Part shown: positions 46,853 to 60,900 of the stretch, one piece after another
Layout of the letters: each line of letters begins with the position of its first letter
Position numbering within the stretch: the first letter of the stretch is position 1
Assembly (NCBI GenBank): GCA_963662155.1
Contig: OY759266.1
Location: 61,712,911-61,776,910, forward strand
DNA from: Lamellibrachia columna
Taxonomy: Eukaryota; Annelida; Polychaeta; Sabellida; Siboglinidae
Direction of reading: 5' to 3'
Length of the DNA stretch: 64,000 bases
Notes under the pieces: model-generated
Database searches by the model: none
Told to the model about the DNA's origin: nothing
What the model saw: the letters and a program-made list of their open reading frames with translations, nothing else
Translations under genes and position numbers: made by a program

Positions 46853-47010
46853 TAACAAGATTTAACAAGATTGCCATCCAATGCAAAAGCCCAGATGGCA
46901 AGTGAACAAAGAAGCCATTGGCTTATCGAGAGGCCAAAAATGTGTCATCTATGTGTAACCCGCCTTCCTGACATATATGTCAACCTTGTTTTTAAATGGT
47001 TCAATGGATA
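46853..47010 (-). mobile_element. LINE 3'-end copy with ATCTTGTTAA tail
   Basis: The reverse complement of this stretch matches 30975-31110: FKNKVD...-type codons, GGCCTCTCGATAAGCCAATG, CTTGCCATCTGGGCTTTTGC, then two copies of ATCTTGTTAA. It is a 5'-truncated copy of the same CR1-like family. Confidence 0.8.
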
Positions 47011-47224
47011 ATAAACATATATAAATATGCAAAATAATAATTTCCACAAGATGCGGCCGGGATAAAACTGGTGCGACAACCTGCTTTCTTATATGCACAC
47101 AGTATACAAAGACTAATTACTCGGTAAGTAAATTAGTTACTCTGTACTGGCAACCGTGTTCAGGTCGTTCTGTTAACAAAGAAGTCGCGTGAGCAGCACA
47201 CTGTCGGAAGAACGGCACGTGGTC

Positions 47225-47250
47225 AACTAACTTCCACTTCCGGCAAAATA
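47225..47250. promoter_or_regulatory. ETS/GABP-type site, possible RRN3 promoter
   Basis: CACTTCCGG at 47235-47243 in a CpG-containing stretch about 1.6 kb upstream of the first visible RRN3 exon. ETS sites are common in TATA-less housekeeping promoters. Assignment to RRN3 is inference and a LINE fragment lies between. Confidence 0.25.
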
Positions 47251-47879
47251 TTGTTAAATTTTCGACTTGGAAAGATTGCACATGTGCTGAAGAGTGACTT
47301 TACGAATTGCAATGTAAAAGACATTGTAGCGTACGTGTTATTTTTATAAAGAATATGAAATATAATTATAAATGTAGATTATGCTGCTTTACACCGTGTT
47401 TAATTTCTGTAAGAGAAAGTAATTTTTTTTATTTAAGCCAAAGCTGCGAAAGCAAATTCAAAAGGTGATAATTGTCGCAAATGCAAGCTTCATGGAAAAG
47501 ACAATTGTATATGTTTCATTAATGATTTATTAACATTACTAGATGTTTTTTGGCTTGGCTAACATTACTCCTCAAATTGCCACCTCTCCTTGACAAGTTG
47601 AGCAGATGTCAACACAATAGTATTTTGGGCCGCTAGATGACACGGCCCATGCAGTGATGACATTCTAGTACATGCGCTCTAATTACGATTTATTGTGTTC
47701 ACTTTCAATATTTAGCATCAAGTTAAGGGTGATACTGCTTTGATTTTCAAACCGGAATACATATAAACTCTGCATTTTATTATATTTCCATAGTCTCGCA
47801 AGATATTAAAAATAGGTGTTACGATGAGATTAAATATATTTCCGACTCATATATGTAATCTGTCATTCAAGTACGGCAT

Positions 47880-48765
47880 TTTCCCACATGATGAAAATAG
47901 CTCAAATATGACCTTTATTTAAGGTGAAAAACACTTATTTATTAACTACAGACCGATTTCATTTCTACTTCAGTTCTCTAAAATATTATTTAACTCTTGA
48001 CTTGAAAGCTTTGTAAATTCCTTCAATATCTTAAAACTCGTCAATATCGATTCAGAGAAGGCATGTCAACTTTGCATGCGTTTGTAGAATTACTTGCTGA
48101 AATTACCAATTCGTTAGACAATAAGAAATGCTTTCTCAAGAAAGCTTTCGCCACTGTTGACCATCAATTGCTTTGTAAAAAACTTGAATATTATGGCATT
48201 CATGGAATTGCATATAATCAATACATAAGCATTGATGGCTCAGACCAGGAAGGAATACAGTGTGAAGTGCCACAAGGATCTATACTTGGCCCTGAGCTAT
48301 TTGATATGTGCAATGTATCAAAATAAAAACATTTGTGTGTGTGCACGCGCATGCGTGTGTGTATAGAAGGACTATGTCATAGATTATATATGGCACTAAA
48401 CTGGAATTCCTTGAATGTCAGCATAAAGAATATTGCATTGTTGAACCATTTTAAAGCATATAGGAAAACGTTGTTAGAAAGTTATTGCAAGCGGAGTGAA
48501 TAATGACTGTATGTATATGTGTGTGTGTGTATATATATGTGCGTGCGTATGTACATATAATGTACTACCAGTAATATGATTTACCTGTCTGTACAATTTT
48601 AGTAATTAATAGGACGGAGTCAGCTACCTATTTGAAATTGTAGACAAGGGAATAACATGACATATTCCTTTTAAACCTCTCACTTTTATTCTATTCTATG
48701 TACTGCTTAATAATTGGTTTGCTTGATTTGTTTGAATAAACGCTTTTGATTTGATTTAAAAATGG
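47880..48765 (+). mobile_element. LINE fragment with (TTGAT)n tail
   Basis: RT pieces KAFATVDHQLLCKKLEYYGI and CEVPQGSILGPELFDM (48140-48310), then after a deletion LNWNSLNVSIKNIALLNHF and KAYRKTLLES (48400-48480). 3' UTR ends TTTGATTTGATTT at 48747-48758. Confidence 0.75.
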
Positions 48766-48856
48766 CGTCCTACTGCCCAGAACCCAGTACAACTGTCCTA
48801 CTGCCAAGAACCCAGTACAACTGTCCTACTGCCCAGAACCCAGTACAACTGTCCAA
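48764..48856. repeat. 28-bp tandem repeat upstream of the first RRN3 exon
   Basis: About 3 copies of GTCCTACTGCCCAGAACCCA-containing units, ending about 20 bp before the acceptor at 48876. Confidence 0.88.
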
Positions 48857-48876
48857 CTGTGCACATTCTGTTGTAG

Positions 48877-48946
48877 CCAAGTACGACAGACAGTGATGGC
48901 CGAGGGGCTTGTGCAAGTACCAGCAGCTCTTGCCAACTACAGACAG
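48877..48946 (+). CDS. RRN3: RRN3 exon 2 (first visible)
   Basis: Acceptor CTGTTGTAG|C; QVRQTVMAEGL aligns with the VRFGGTVTEVL region of vertebrate RRN3. Donor CAG|GTAACT, phase 0. The ATG at 48896 is an alternative start. Numbered 2 on the assumption of one upstream coding exon. Confidence 0.8.
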
Positions 48947-51900
48947 GTAACTTAAGCATGAGATTCACAGACAGTCTTACTTTTGTCAACTGTTAGTGAC
49001 CAATTTTATTACAGGTCTGGCTTCAAACAAGTACGCCCGGTAAGAGGTGTTTTGGTAATTTACTGGTTGACTTGCTTGGCCTTGTTCTACTGGGTCTCTC
49101 AGGCCAGTGTCTCCCATGCAGCAACATAGCACGAGGCTTGCGGATTTAAAGCAGATATTTATTTGTAATGTTAACGTTACTAATTAATTGGTCATTGGCA
49201 GAATTGTGTTGACATTTATTTCTGTATGATGGCTAAATACTTGTGCCTCTGTTTTCAGGGTTCCTGCAACGAATATGATAAATTTTTGAGCCAGTTATCA
49301 GACCCAGACATTCCGGTAAGATGGTTAAGTAATTACTGCATCTTGGATGTCGATGTTTATTTATGAAGAACTTTGTAGAAAATATAAATTATACCTTATA
49401 ACATAAAACCTTTAATTTGTATAAATTGTGTTTTTTAGTGTGAAATACAAGTGTTCGTGTTGTTAATGGAACAACAACAGTCTTCCTGTGTCTCCTTTGT
49501 TCCTTTGTGTAAGACTTTATTCCTTTGTGTAAGACTTTATTCCTTTGTGTAAGACTTTATTCCTTTGTGTAAGACTTTATTCCTTTGTGTAAGACTTTAT
49601 TCCTTTATGTAAGACTTGTCCTGGGAGACAGCCGCAAACACTTCTAAATGTCCAACTAATTTATACACACAGCAATGTTTGGATAAGCCTCAGTGTCGCC
49701 ATCTATCCACTCTTTTTTGTGCTGTTGTCAGAACTCAACACTTGTGACGTACCTGAGGAGTCTTAAAGACTGTGCAATGCTCCTTGGGAAGGAGCATGAG
49801 GTCCTTGTTGGTGTCATGTTGGTGAGTTCACTGTCCTTGTTGGTGTCATGTTGGTGAGTTCACTGTCCTTGTTGGTGTCAAGTTGGTGAGTTCACTGTCC
49901 TTGTTGGTGTCATGTTGGTGAGTTCACTGTCCTTGTTGGTGTCATGTTGGTGAGTTCACTGTCCTTGTTGGTGTCATGTTGGTGAGTTCACTGTCCTTGT
50001 TGGTGTCATGTTGGTGAGTTCACTGTCCTTGTTGGTGTCATGTTGGTGAGTTCACTGTTCTTGTTGGTGTCATGTTGGTGAGTTCACTGTCCTTGTTGGG
50101 GTCATGTTGGTGAGTTCAGTCAGTGTCGCCACACATTATGTCATGTGCATACGTAACAGTCAGTGTCACCACTCATTATGTCATGTGCATACGTAACAGT
50201 CAGTGTCACCACTCATTATGTCATGTGCATACGTAACAGTCAGTGTCGCCACGCATTATGTCATGTGCATACGTAACAGTCAGTGTCGCCACTCATTATG
50301 TCATGTGCATAGGTAACAGTCAGTGTCGCCACTCATTATGTCATGTGCATAGGTAACAGTCAGTGTTGCCATGCATTATGTCATGTGCATAGGTAACAGT
50401 CAGTGTCACCACTCATTATGTCATATCCATAGGTAACAGTCAGTGTTGCCACGCATTATGTCATGTGCATAGGTAACAGTCAGTGTTGCCACGCATTATG
50501 TCATGTGCATACGTAACAGTCAGTGTCGCCACGCATTATGTCATGTGCATACGTAACAGTCAGTGTCGCCACGCATTATGTCATGTGCATACGTAACAGT
50601 CAGTGTCGTCACGCATTATGTCATGTACATACGTAACAGTCAGTGTCGCCACGCATTATGTCATGTACATACGTAACAATCAGTGTCACCACTCATTATG
50701 TCATGTGCATAGGTAACAGTCAGTGTTGCCACGCATTATGTCATGTGCATACGTAACAGTCAGTGTTGCCATGCATTATGTCATGTGCATAGGTAACAGT
50801 CAGTGTTGCCACGCATTATGTCATGTACATACGTAACAATCAGTGTCACCACTCATTATGTCATGTGCATAGGTAACAGTCAGTGTTGCCACGCATTATG
50901 TCATGTGCATAGGTAACAGTCAGTGTTGCCACGCATTATGTCATGTGCATAGGTAACAGTCAGTGTTGCCACGCATTATGTCATGTGCATACGTAACAGT
51001 CAGTGTTGCCATGCATTATGTCATGTGCATACGTAACAGTCAGTGTCACCACTCATTATGTCATGTACATACGTAACAGTCAGTGTCGCCATGCATTATG
51101 TCATGTACATACGTAACAGTCAGTGTTGCCACGCATTATGTCATGTGCATACGTAACAATCAGTGTCACCACTCATTATGTCATGTGCATAGGTAACAGT
51201 CAGTGTTGCCACGCATTATGTCATGTGCATAGGTAACAGTCAGTGTTGCCACGCATTATGTCATGTGCATAGGTAACAGTCAGTGTTGCCACGCATTATG
51301 TCATGTGCATACGTAACAGTCAGTGTCGCCATGCATTATGTCATGTGCATACGTAACAGTCAGTGTCACCATGCATTATGTCATGTGCATAGGTAACAGT
51401 CAGTGTTGCCACGCATTATGTCATGTGCATAGGTAACAGTCAGTGTTGCCACGCATTATGTCATGTGCATACGTAACAGTCAGTGTCGCCACGCATTATG
51501 TCATGTGCATAGGTAACAGTCAGTGTCGCCACGCATTATGTCATGTGCATACGTAACAGTCAGTGTCGTCACGCATTATGTCATGTTCATACGTAACAAT
51601 CAGTGTTGCCATGCATTATGTCATGTACATACGTAACAGGCAATGTCGCCACTCATTATGTCATGTGCATATACGTAACAGTCAGTGTCGCCACGCATTA
51701 TGTCATGTGCATACGTAACAGTCAGTGTCGTCACGCATTATGTCATGTACATACGTAACAATCAGTGTTGCCATCCATTATGTCATGTACATACGTAACA
51801 GTCAATGTCGCCACTCATTATGTCATGTGCATATACGTAACAGTCAGTGTTGCCACGCATTATGTCATGTGCATACGTAACAGTCAGTGTCGCCACGCAT

Positions 51901-54900
51901 TATGTCATGTGCATAGGTAACAGTCAGTGTTGCCACGCATTATGTCATGTGCATAGGTAACAGTCAGTGTTGCCATGCATTAAGTCATGTACATACGTAA
52001 CAGTCAGTGTCGCCACTCATTATGTCATGTGCATAGGTAACAGTCAGTGTTGCCACGCATTATGTCATGTGCATAGGTAACAGTCAGTGTTGCCATGCAT
52101 TATGTCATGTACATACGTAACAGTCAGTGTCGCCACTCATTATGTCATGTGCATAGGTAACAGTCAGTGTTGCCACGCATTATGTCATGTGCATAGGTAA
52201 CAGTCAGTGTTGCCATGCATTATGTCATGTACATACGTAACAGTCAGTGTCGCCACGCATTATGTCATGTGCATAGGTAACAGTCAGTGTCACCACGCAT
52301 TATGTCATGTGCATACGTAACAGTCAGTGTCGCCATGCATTATGTCATTTGCATAGGTAACAGTCAGTGTTGCCACGCATTATGTCATGTGCATAGGTAA
52401 CAGTCAGTTTTGCCATGCATTATGTCATGTACATACGTAACAGTCAGTGTCGCCACGCATTATGTCATGTACATACGTAACAGTCAGTGTCGCCACTCAT
52501 TATGTCATGTGCATATACGTAACAGTCAGTGTCGCTACGCATTATGTCATGTGCATACGTAACAGTCAGTGTCGCCATGCATTATGTCATGTGCATAGGT
52601 AACAGTCAGTGTTGCCACGCATTATGTCATGTGCATAGGTAACAGTCAGTGTTGCCACGCATTATGTCATGTGCATAGGTAACAGTCAGTGTTGCCACGC
52701 ATTATGTCATGTGCATAGGTAACAGTCAGTGTCGCCACGCATTATGTCATGTGCATACGTAACAGTCAGTGTCACCACTCATTATGTCATGTGCATACGG
52801 AACAGTCAGTGTCGCCACGCATTATGTCATGTGCATACGTAACAATCAGTGTTGCCATGCATTATGTCATGTACATACGTAACAGTCAGTGTTGCCACTC
52901 ATTATGTCATGTACATACGTAACAGTCAGTGTCGCCACGCATTATGTCATGTACATACGTAACAGTCAGTGTTGCCACTCATTATGTCATGTACATACGT
53001 AACAATCAGTGTTGCCATGCATTATGTCATGTACAAACGTAACAGTCAGTGTCGCCACGCATTATGTCATGTGCATACATAACAATCAGTGTTGCCACGC
53101 ATTATGTCATGTACAAACGTAACAGTCAGTGTCGCCACTCATTATGTCATGTACATACGTAACAGTCAGTGTCGCCACTCATTATGTCATGTGCAAACGT
53201 AACAGTCAGTGTCGCCACGCATTATGTCATTGGCAAATGTAACAGTCAGTGTCGCCACGCATTATGTCATGTGCATATATAACAATCAGTGTTGCCACGC
53301 ATTATGTCATGTACATACATAACAATCAGTGTTGCCATGCATTATGTCATGTACAAACGTAACAGTCAGTGTTGCCACGCATTATGTCATTGGCAAATGT
53401 AACAGTCAGTGTCACCACGCATTATGTCATGTGCAAGCGTAACAGTCAGTGTCACCACGCATTATGTCATGTGCAAGCGTAACAGTCAGTGTCGCCATGC
53501 ATTATGTCATGTGCATACGTAACAGTCAGTGTCACCACTCATTATGTCATGTACATACGTAACAATCAGTGGCTCCACGCATTATGTTTATTCTTGGGAA
53601 TTTTGTTGCAGAAGTTGAACTGGTCGAGTCGAGGGGGTGGTGTCGTGCGCGAGTACAAGGCCTTCATCCTCAACCTCGTGTCATCACACACTTTCTACTT
53701 ACGTGCCTGTCTGCGTATGATCATCACACAGTTCCGCCCAAGTAAGTACACTGTCACATTGTCATGGTGACACAATGACAGTGTGGAGCTGGTGTCAAGT
53801 ACAAATGTCAACCGTCTGGTCCGCCCAGTCAACATCTCATGGCTATGCTCACTGCCAGTCTGCATACTTTGGTTTGCATTTAGTAAGTTTTGTAATAGTC
53901 GTATGTATGTATGTATGTATGTATGTATGTATGTATGTATGTATGTATGTATTATGTATGCATCAACACCCATTTACATCAATGTGACTTTGAATACTTG
54001 AAGAAATCAACTAGGTTCAAATACTCCAATCTATATAGATATATATATATATATATATATAATACATATGGACACGCAATCCTTTACCAGAGCCGTGTGA
54101 TTACATTTGCTCGAAACCCATGAAACCAGGTTGCACTTTGAGTAGCATATACATAGGCGATGACAGCGATACATTCATAAACGTCCAAACAAAGCATTGA
54201 AAGTACTACACACCCGCAACAATGGCCGAGAATAGTAATAGGTGAATGTATCACAAATGGAGTTTCTGCTCCCAGCGACTGTAATGAAACAACCAACGCA
54301 GCTCTCTAATACATTATCACGTTTAGACAGTGCTTGATATATCAGTAATTAACAATTAGTTGTATACAGTCTTTAAATGAATGGCAATGTATAACAACAA
54401 AGTTACCCAGTACTGCCACGCCCAGCACACCTATTGCTGCCACGCCCTTAACTGAATGGTAAAGTGACGGCTTCCAAAACATTCAACTGGCGAAAGTGGC
54501 GGCTTCCAAAACATTCAACTTCAAATAATTTATAAATAAAGTCTCACTATATAGGTATTATAAAAGTGACTCACCAGAGATAAATTGTCAATATATATAT
54601 ACTGAGCCGGGAGAAGGTGGCTTGCATGTAACAACGTGTCTCGTCTTCTCCGGCCCAGGGTGAACTGCACAGACTACTATCTAAAACTCGCTCAGATTGT
54701 TAAATTGGGAGTGACACTGGCAATAGCGCCCCCTAGTGACTAGCCTAACAAATATATAAACAGCTAAATCCATCAGGGTTATGTATGTATGTATGTATAT
54801 ATGTATGTATGCATGCATGCATGCATGCATGTATATGCGAGGCCAAGAAGATGCAGTAAGCAGGGACAGGTGAGGTTTGTAGTGACACTGGGCTGTGTAC

Positions 54901-57900
54901 TGATTTGTAGAGCTCACGAGGGCAAAGGGAGAGGCTGTTGCCATGGTAACCGAGGAGAGACGGAAAGAGGACGAAGAAGTGTTTGTGCATCTCCACACTC
55001 TGTTGAAGGCCATCATTCACACTGTGCCCATGTAAGTGTACGCATTGTGCATTTATCATTCACACTGTGTCCATGTAGGTGTACATTATTGTACAGTCAT
55101 CATTCACACTGTGCCCATGTAGGTGTACATCACTGTACATTCACCATTCACACTGTGCCCATGTAGGTGTACATCACTGTACATTCACCATTCACACTGT
55201 GCCCATGTAGGTATATATCATTGTACATTCATCATTCACACTGTGCCCATGTAGGTGTACATTATTGTGCAGTCATCATTCACACTGTGCTCATGTAGGT
55301 GTACATTATTGTACATTCATCATTCACACTGTGCCCATGTAGGTGTACATCATTGTACATTCACCATTCACACTGTGCCCATGTAGATATATATCATTGT
55401 ACATTCATCATTCACACTGTGCCCATGTAGGTGTACATCACTGTACATTCACCATTCACACTGTGCCCATGTAGGTGTACACCATTGTACATTCATCATT
55501 CACACTGTGCCAATGTAGGTATATATCATTGTACATTCATCATTCATACTGTGCCCATGTAGGTGTACATTATTGTACATAAACCATTCACACTGCCCAT
55601 GTAGGTGTACACCATTGTACATTCATCATTCACACTGTGCCCATGTAGGTGTACACCATTGTACATTCATCATTCACACTGTGCCCATGTAGGTGTACAT
55701 CATTGTACATTCATCATTCACACTGTGCCCATGTAGGTGTACATTATTGTACATTCATCATTCACACTGTGCTCATGTAGGTGTACATCATTGTACATTC
55801 ATCATTCACACTGTGCCCATGTAGGTGTACATCACTGTACATTCATCATTCACACTGTGCCCATGTAGGTGTACACCACTGTACATTCATCATTCACACT
55901 GTGCCCATGTAGGTGTACATCACTGTACATTCATCATTCACACTGTGCCCATGTAGGTGTACATCACCGTACATTCATCATTCACACTGTGCCCATGTAG
56001 GTGTACATCACTGTACATTCACCATTCACACTGCGCCCATGTAGGTGTACATCACTGTATATTCATCATTCACACTGTGCCCATGTAAGTGTACATCACT
56101 GTACATTCATCATTCACACTGTGCCCATGTAGGTGTACATCATTGTACATTCATCATTCACACTGTGCCCATGTAGGTGTACATCATTGTACATTCACCA
56201 TTCACACTGTGCCCATGTAGGTGTATATCATTGTACATTCATCATTCACACTGTGCCCATGTAGGTGTACATCATTGTACATTCATCATTCACACTGTGC
56301 CCATGTAGGTGTACATCATTGTACATTCACCATTCACACTGTGCCCATGTAGGTGTACATCATTGTACATTCATCATTCATACTATGCTTGTGTGTACTG
56401 TCTCACCCTGATTGCTGTTGATGACAGTACTGTCTCACCCTGACTGTGCTGTTGATCACTGTACTGTCTCACCCTGACTGTGCTGTTGATGACAGTACTG
56501 TCTCACCATGACTGCTGTTGATCACTGTACTGTCTCACCCTGACTGTGCTGTTGATCACTATACTGTCTCACTCTGACTGTGCTGTTGATGACAGTACTG
56601 TATCACCCTGACTGTGCTGTTGATCACTGTACTGTCTCACCCTGACTGTGCTGTTGATCACTGTACTGTCTCACCCTGACTGTGCTGTTGATCACTATAC
56701 TGTATCACCCTGATTGTGCTGTTGATCACTATACTGTCTCATCCTGACTGTGCTGTTGATCACAGTACTGTCTCACCCTGACTGTGCTGTTGATCACTGT
56801 ACTGTCTCGCTCTGACTGTGCTGATGAACACTGTAGTGTCTCACCCTGACTGTGCTGTTGATGACAGTACTGTCTTACCCTGACTGTGCTGTTGATCACT
56901 GTAGTGTCTCACCCTGACTGTGCTGTTGATGACAGTACTGTCTCACCCTGACTGTGCTGTTGATCACTGTAGTGTCTCACCCTGACTGTGCTGTTGAACA
57001 CTGTACTGTCTCACCCTGACTGTGCTGTTGATCACTATACTGTCTCACCCTGACTGTGCTGTTGATGACAGTACTGTCTCACACTGACTGTGCTGTTGAT
57101 CACTATACTGTCTCACCCTGACTGTGCTGTTGATCACTATACTGTCTCACCCTGACTGTGCTGTTGATCACTGTACTGTTTCACCCTGACTGTGCTGTTG
57201 ATCACTATACTGTATCACCCTGATTGTGCTGTTGATCACTATACTGTCTCACCCTGACTGTGCTGTTGATCACTGTACTGTCTCACCCTGACTGTGCTGT
57301 TGAACACTGTAGTGTCTGTGATGTAGGACTCCGACAGTGCTGCTGCCACTACTCATAGAGTACTTCCCCTACATGCTACTAGAGAGCTACCTTCAGGAGT
57401 GTTATGTGAAGAATGTCCTCCAGATCTCCTACTACTTGCTGAGTGAGCGATGCAAGCTGCTGGAACTCATCGTTGACCGCATGACTCGCCTCGATGTGAG
57501 TCCTACACGTCTGTCATAAGTTCACTGCACCAGGAACTAATCTAGTCTCTGTCTCACCCTGGCATTTCCACGGTAGGTCACCATTTGTTGAGTTACGTTG
57601 TAGAGACGTTGTTATTTCCACGGTAGGTCACCATTTGTTGACTTACGTTGTAGAGAGGTTGTTATTTCCACGGTAGGTCACCATTTGTTGAGTTACGTTG
57701 TAGAGAGGTTGTTATTTCCACGGTAGGTCACCACTTGTTGAGTTACATTGTAGAGAGGTTGTTATTTCCATGGTAGGTCACCACTTGTTGACTTACGTTG
57801 TAAAGAGGTTGTTATTATTTTGAGCTAAAATTAATTTTGGCAAGTTATACATTCATATTATAATTTAATCATATTTTAATGTAACTTTATCCACTTTGTT

Positions 57901-60900
57901 AGAAATTATATTTTATTACGAGCATTGCCGTCTTCCTGTAGGTTCGTTCTCCGCGGCAAGATATCCAGGATGCGGAGGCTGACTCTGAGGATGAACAGAG
58001 GGAGGAGGACGAGATGGAGCAAGATGTTATCTTTGACATGGTCAGTTGCCTTCTTCTCAGTCTTTTACATTTCTTTGTGGCATTTCATTATTTTTTTAGC
58101 AGTTTTGTACCTGACAAAATTAACACAAATTTCAGTTTACTGTATTGTATTTTGTAGAATACCCAAATAAAATAACAGACGCAAGTGTTTCATTGTCACT
58201 GATGACATTTCTTTTCACTTTGCCTCCGTGTACATACACTGTGTACTCCATCAGGACGAGATGGATGTGTCCTCTGTGATGGGTCAGGGGGTCACCATGG
58301 TCAGTGCACCGAAGCCAATGACCCACAAAGAGGCTGACCGACTGGACATCATGATAGAACTTGTCTTCCGCTACACATACAACGTTTGTCACAATAAGAA
58401 TGGTTTGTCCCTTTTTGTTTACCTTGTGTCGAGATACTGTGTAAGCTGGCCAGATACTGCGTAACCTGGCCAGATACTGCGTAACCTGGCCAGATACTGC
58501 ATAACCTGGCCAGATACTGCGTAACCTGGCCAGATACTGCGTAACCTGGCCAGATACTGCGTAACCTGGCCAGATACTGCGTAACCTGGCCAGATACTGC
58601 GTAACCTGGCCAGATACTGCGTAACCTGGCCAGATACTGCGTAACCTGGCCAGATACTACGTAACCACCTTTGGGCCTAGGCATAGGTTGTCTTAATTCT
58701 GAATTTTGGTTAGAAGAGTGTGTGAAATTGTAGGCTATTTCATGAAATCACAAAGTAAAAAATGCAAGGAGAACTGTTTAGGCCCAGTCCAGTCCCCCGT
58801 GAGTCCAGTCCCCCGTGAGTCCAGTCCCCCGTGAGTCCAGTCCCCCGTGAGTCCAGTCCCCCGTGAGTCCAGTCCCCCGTGAGTCCAGTCCCCCGTGAGT
58901 CCAGTCCCCCGTGAGTCCAGTCCCCCTTGAGTCCAGGCTCCCGTGAGTCCAGTCCCCCGTGAGTCCAGGCTCCCGTGAGTCCAGTCCCCCGTGATTCCAG
59001 TCCCCCGTGAGTCCAGTCCCCCGTGAGTCCATTCATCTGTGAAGTTGAGCTTTATGTGACTAATAGCAATAGCCGTATCCTACACCTGTGCACTGTGCTG
59101 CCCCAGGTGAGCTAGAGTGGGAGGCGACCAAGAAGCTGTACAGGGAGCTGCTGCTTGTCTTTGACTGCATCATCCTGCCGACCCACGCCTCGTGCCACGT
59201 CCAGTTCGTTGTCTTCTACATCAGCAGCTTCCACAAGGTCAGTGTCCTTGTGTGTGATGCTCTTTGACGTGTCGGTGTAAATGTTATTAATATATAATAC
59301 ATTATTTTGATGTATATCGATGTCTACACACATTATCTTGATTCACATTATGTGAATGTTTTCCAACTACTTGTGTATGTTCACAAGCATTACATGAATG
59401 TTTCTCAAATACCTGTGTATGAATGTTCACAACCATTAAGAAAATGTTTCTCAAATTCGTGTGTATTAATGTTCACAAGGATTAATGTGCGTGTGAACAT
59501 TTCTAGGCATTGGCGGAAGGTTTCCTGGACTATCTGTGGAAGAAGTTACAGAACCCTAATACACAGGTCGTGTTTCGCCAGGCCGTCGTCGCCTACATCG
59601 CTAGTTTCCTCGCACGAGCCAAACATGTCAACATCAGGTGGGAAGGTACATTCACTCTGTGTAGCAGGTCGGGATGTCTAGTGTCCCTTCTTGCCGATTC
59701 TTTCATATACTGCCTGGTACAGAAAGTCAAGACCAATTATTTATGAACAGTACAGTTTTATTAATAAATAATTGCTGTTGATTGTCATGCTATGATCAGA
59801 ATCTGTGCATGAAGTAGTTACCACAAAGTCTTACATTTCTCCCAGATATTTTTGGAGGTTCAGTGCATTTGAGATAATGTGAAATCTCATTATCTCTTCC
59901 ATACACCGGCATTTTCTCCCTGTGTCAGAGCTACTGAGCAAGTGGACACTGGTTCGTCTCAACACATGTTGTGTGCATATGAGGCTTCTATGCTGCAAAA
60001 CAGTCATAATGTACATGGAAGTAATTGTGTTCTAAGTGATGGGTTTATCACCCCTCCAATGGGGCGTCTATGTTGCAGCACAGTCAGGGTGTGCCTGGAC
60101 CTAATTGTGTTCTAAGTGATGGGTTTATCACCCCTCCAATGGGGCGTCTATGTTGCAGCACAGTCAGGGTTTGCCTGGACCTAATTGTGTTCTAAGTGAT
60201 GGGTTTATCACCCCTCCAATGGGGCATCTATGTTGCAGCACAGTCAGGGTGTGCCTGGACCTAATTGTGTTCTAAGTGATGGGTTTATCACCCCTCCAAT
60301 GGGGCGTCTATGTTGCAGCACAGTCAGGATGTGCCTGGACCTAATTGTGTTCTAAGTGAGGGGTTATCACCCCTCCAATGGGGCGTCTATGTTGCAGCAC
60401 AGTCAGGGTGTGCCTGGACCTGATGGCAGCATGGGCCCACAAGTACATCACTGAGGCAACTTATACATTGTCCAGCAACAATGACATGTCCCATCATGCC
60501 ACGTTCTACTCGGTGTGTCAGGCGATCTTCTACGTAGTCACCTTCAGGCACAAGGAACTGCTCGGCACCAAACAAGGTCAGTCGGAGATTGTTGGCTCGG
60601 TCTTCCGCGCATTCTTGTTCAAGACATTACAAATGTTGTATAAGACATTACAAATGTTGTATAAGACATTACAAATGTTGTATAAGACATTACAAATGTT
60701 GTATAAGACATTACAAATGTTTCTGTCTGTTCTGTTGTAAACTATTGTGCTGTGAAAATTTCCTGTATCATTAATTGTTATTAATTACTAAACTAAAACA
60801 TTTACTACTAGTTAAGAGTGTTTAAACGTTAACAGCATGGAACTTTTATTATAGTTGTACTGTAAAATATTTTGATTTATTTATTATAAATATAACCACT

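Noticed and set aside
48758..48900. ATG at about 48759 (MASYCPEPSTT) as the RRN3 start
   Set aside because: Its frame runs through a 28-bp repeat and reaches a stop at 48895, out of frame with RRN3; a splice acceptor at 48876 fits better.
50113..53590. Resemblance of the regular 40-bp array to a CRISPR array
   Set aside because: Units are contiguous with no unique spacers, there are no cas genes and the DNA is eukaryotic.
58349..59036. Minus-strand repeat ORFs (YLARLRSIWPG and THGGLDSRGTGL types)
   Set aside because: Antisense of the 20-bp and 16-bp arrays in RRN3 intron 9.
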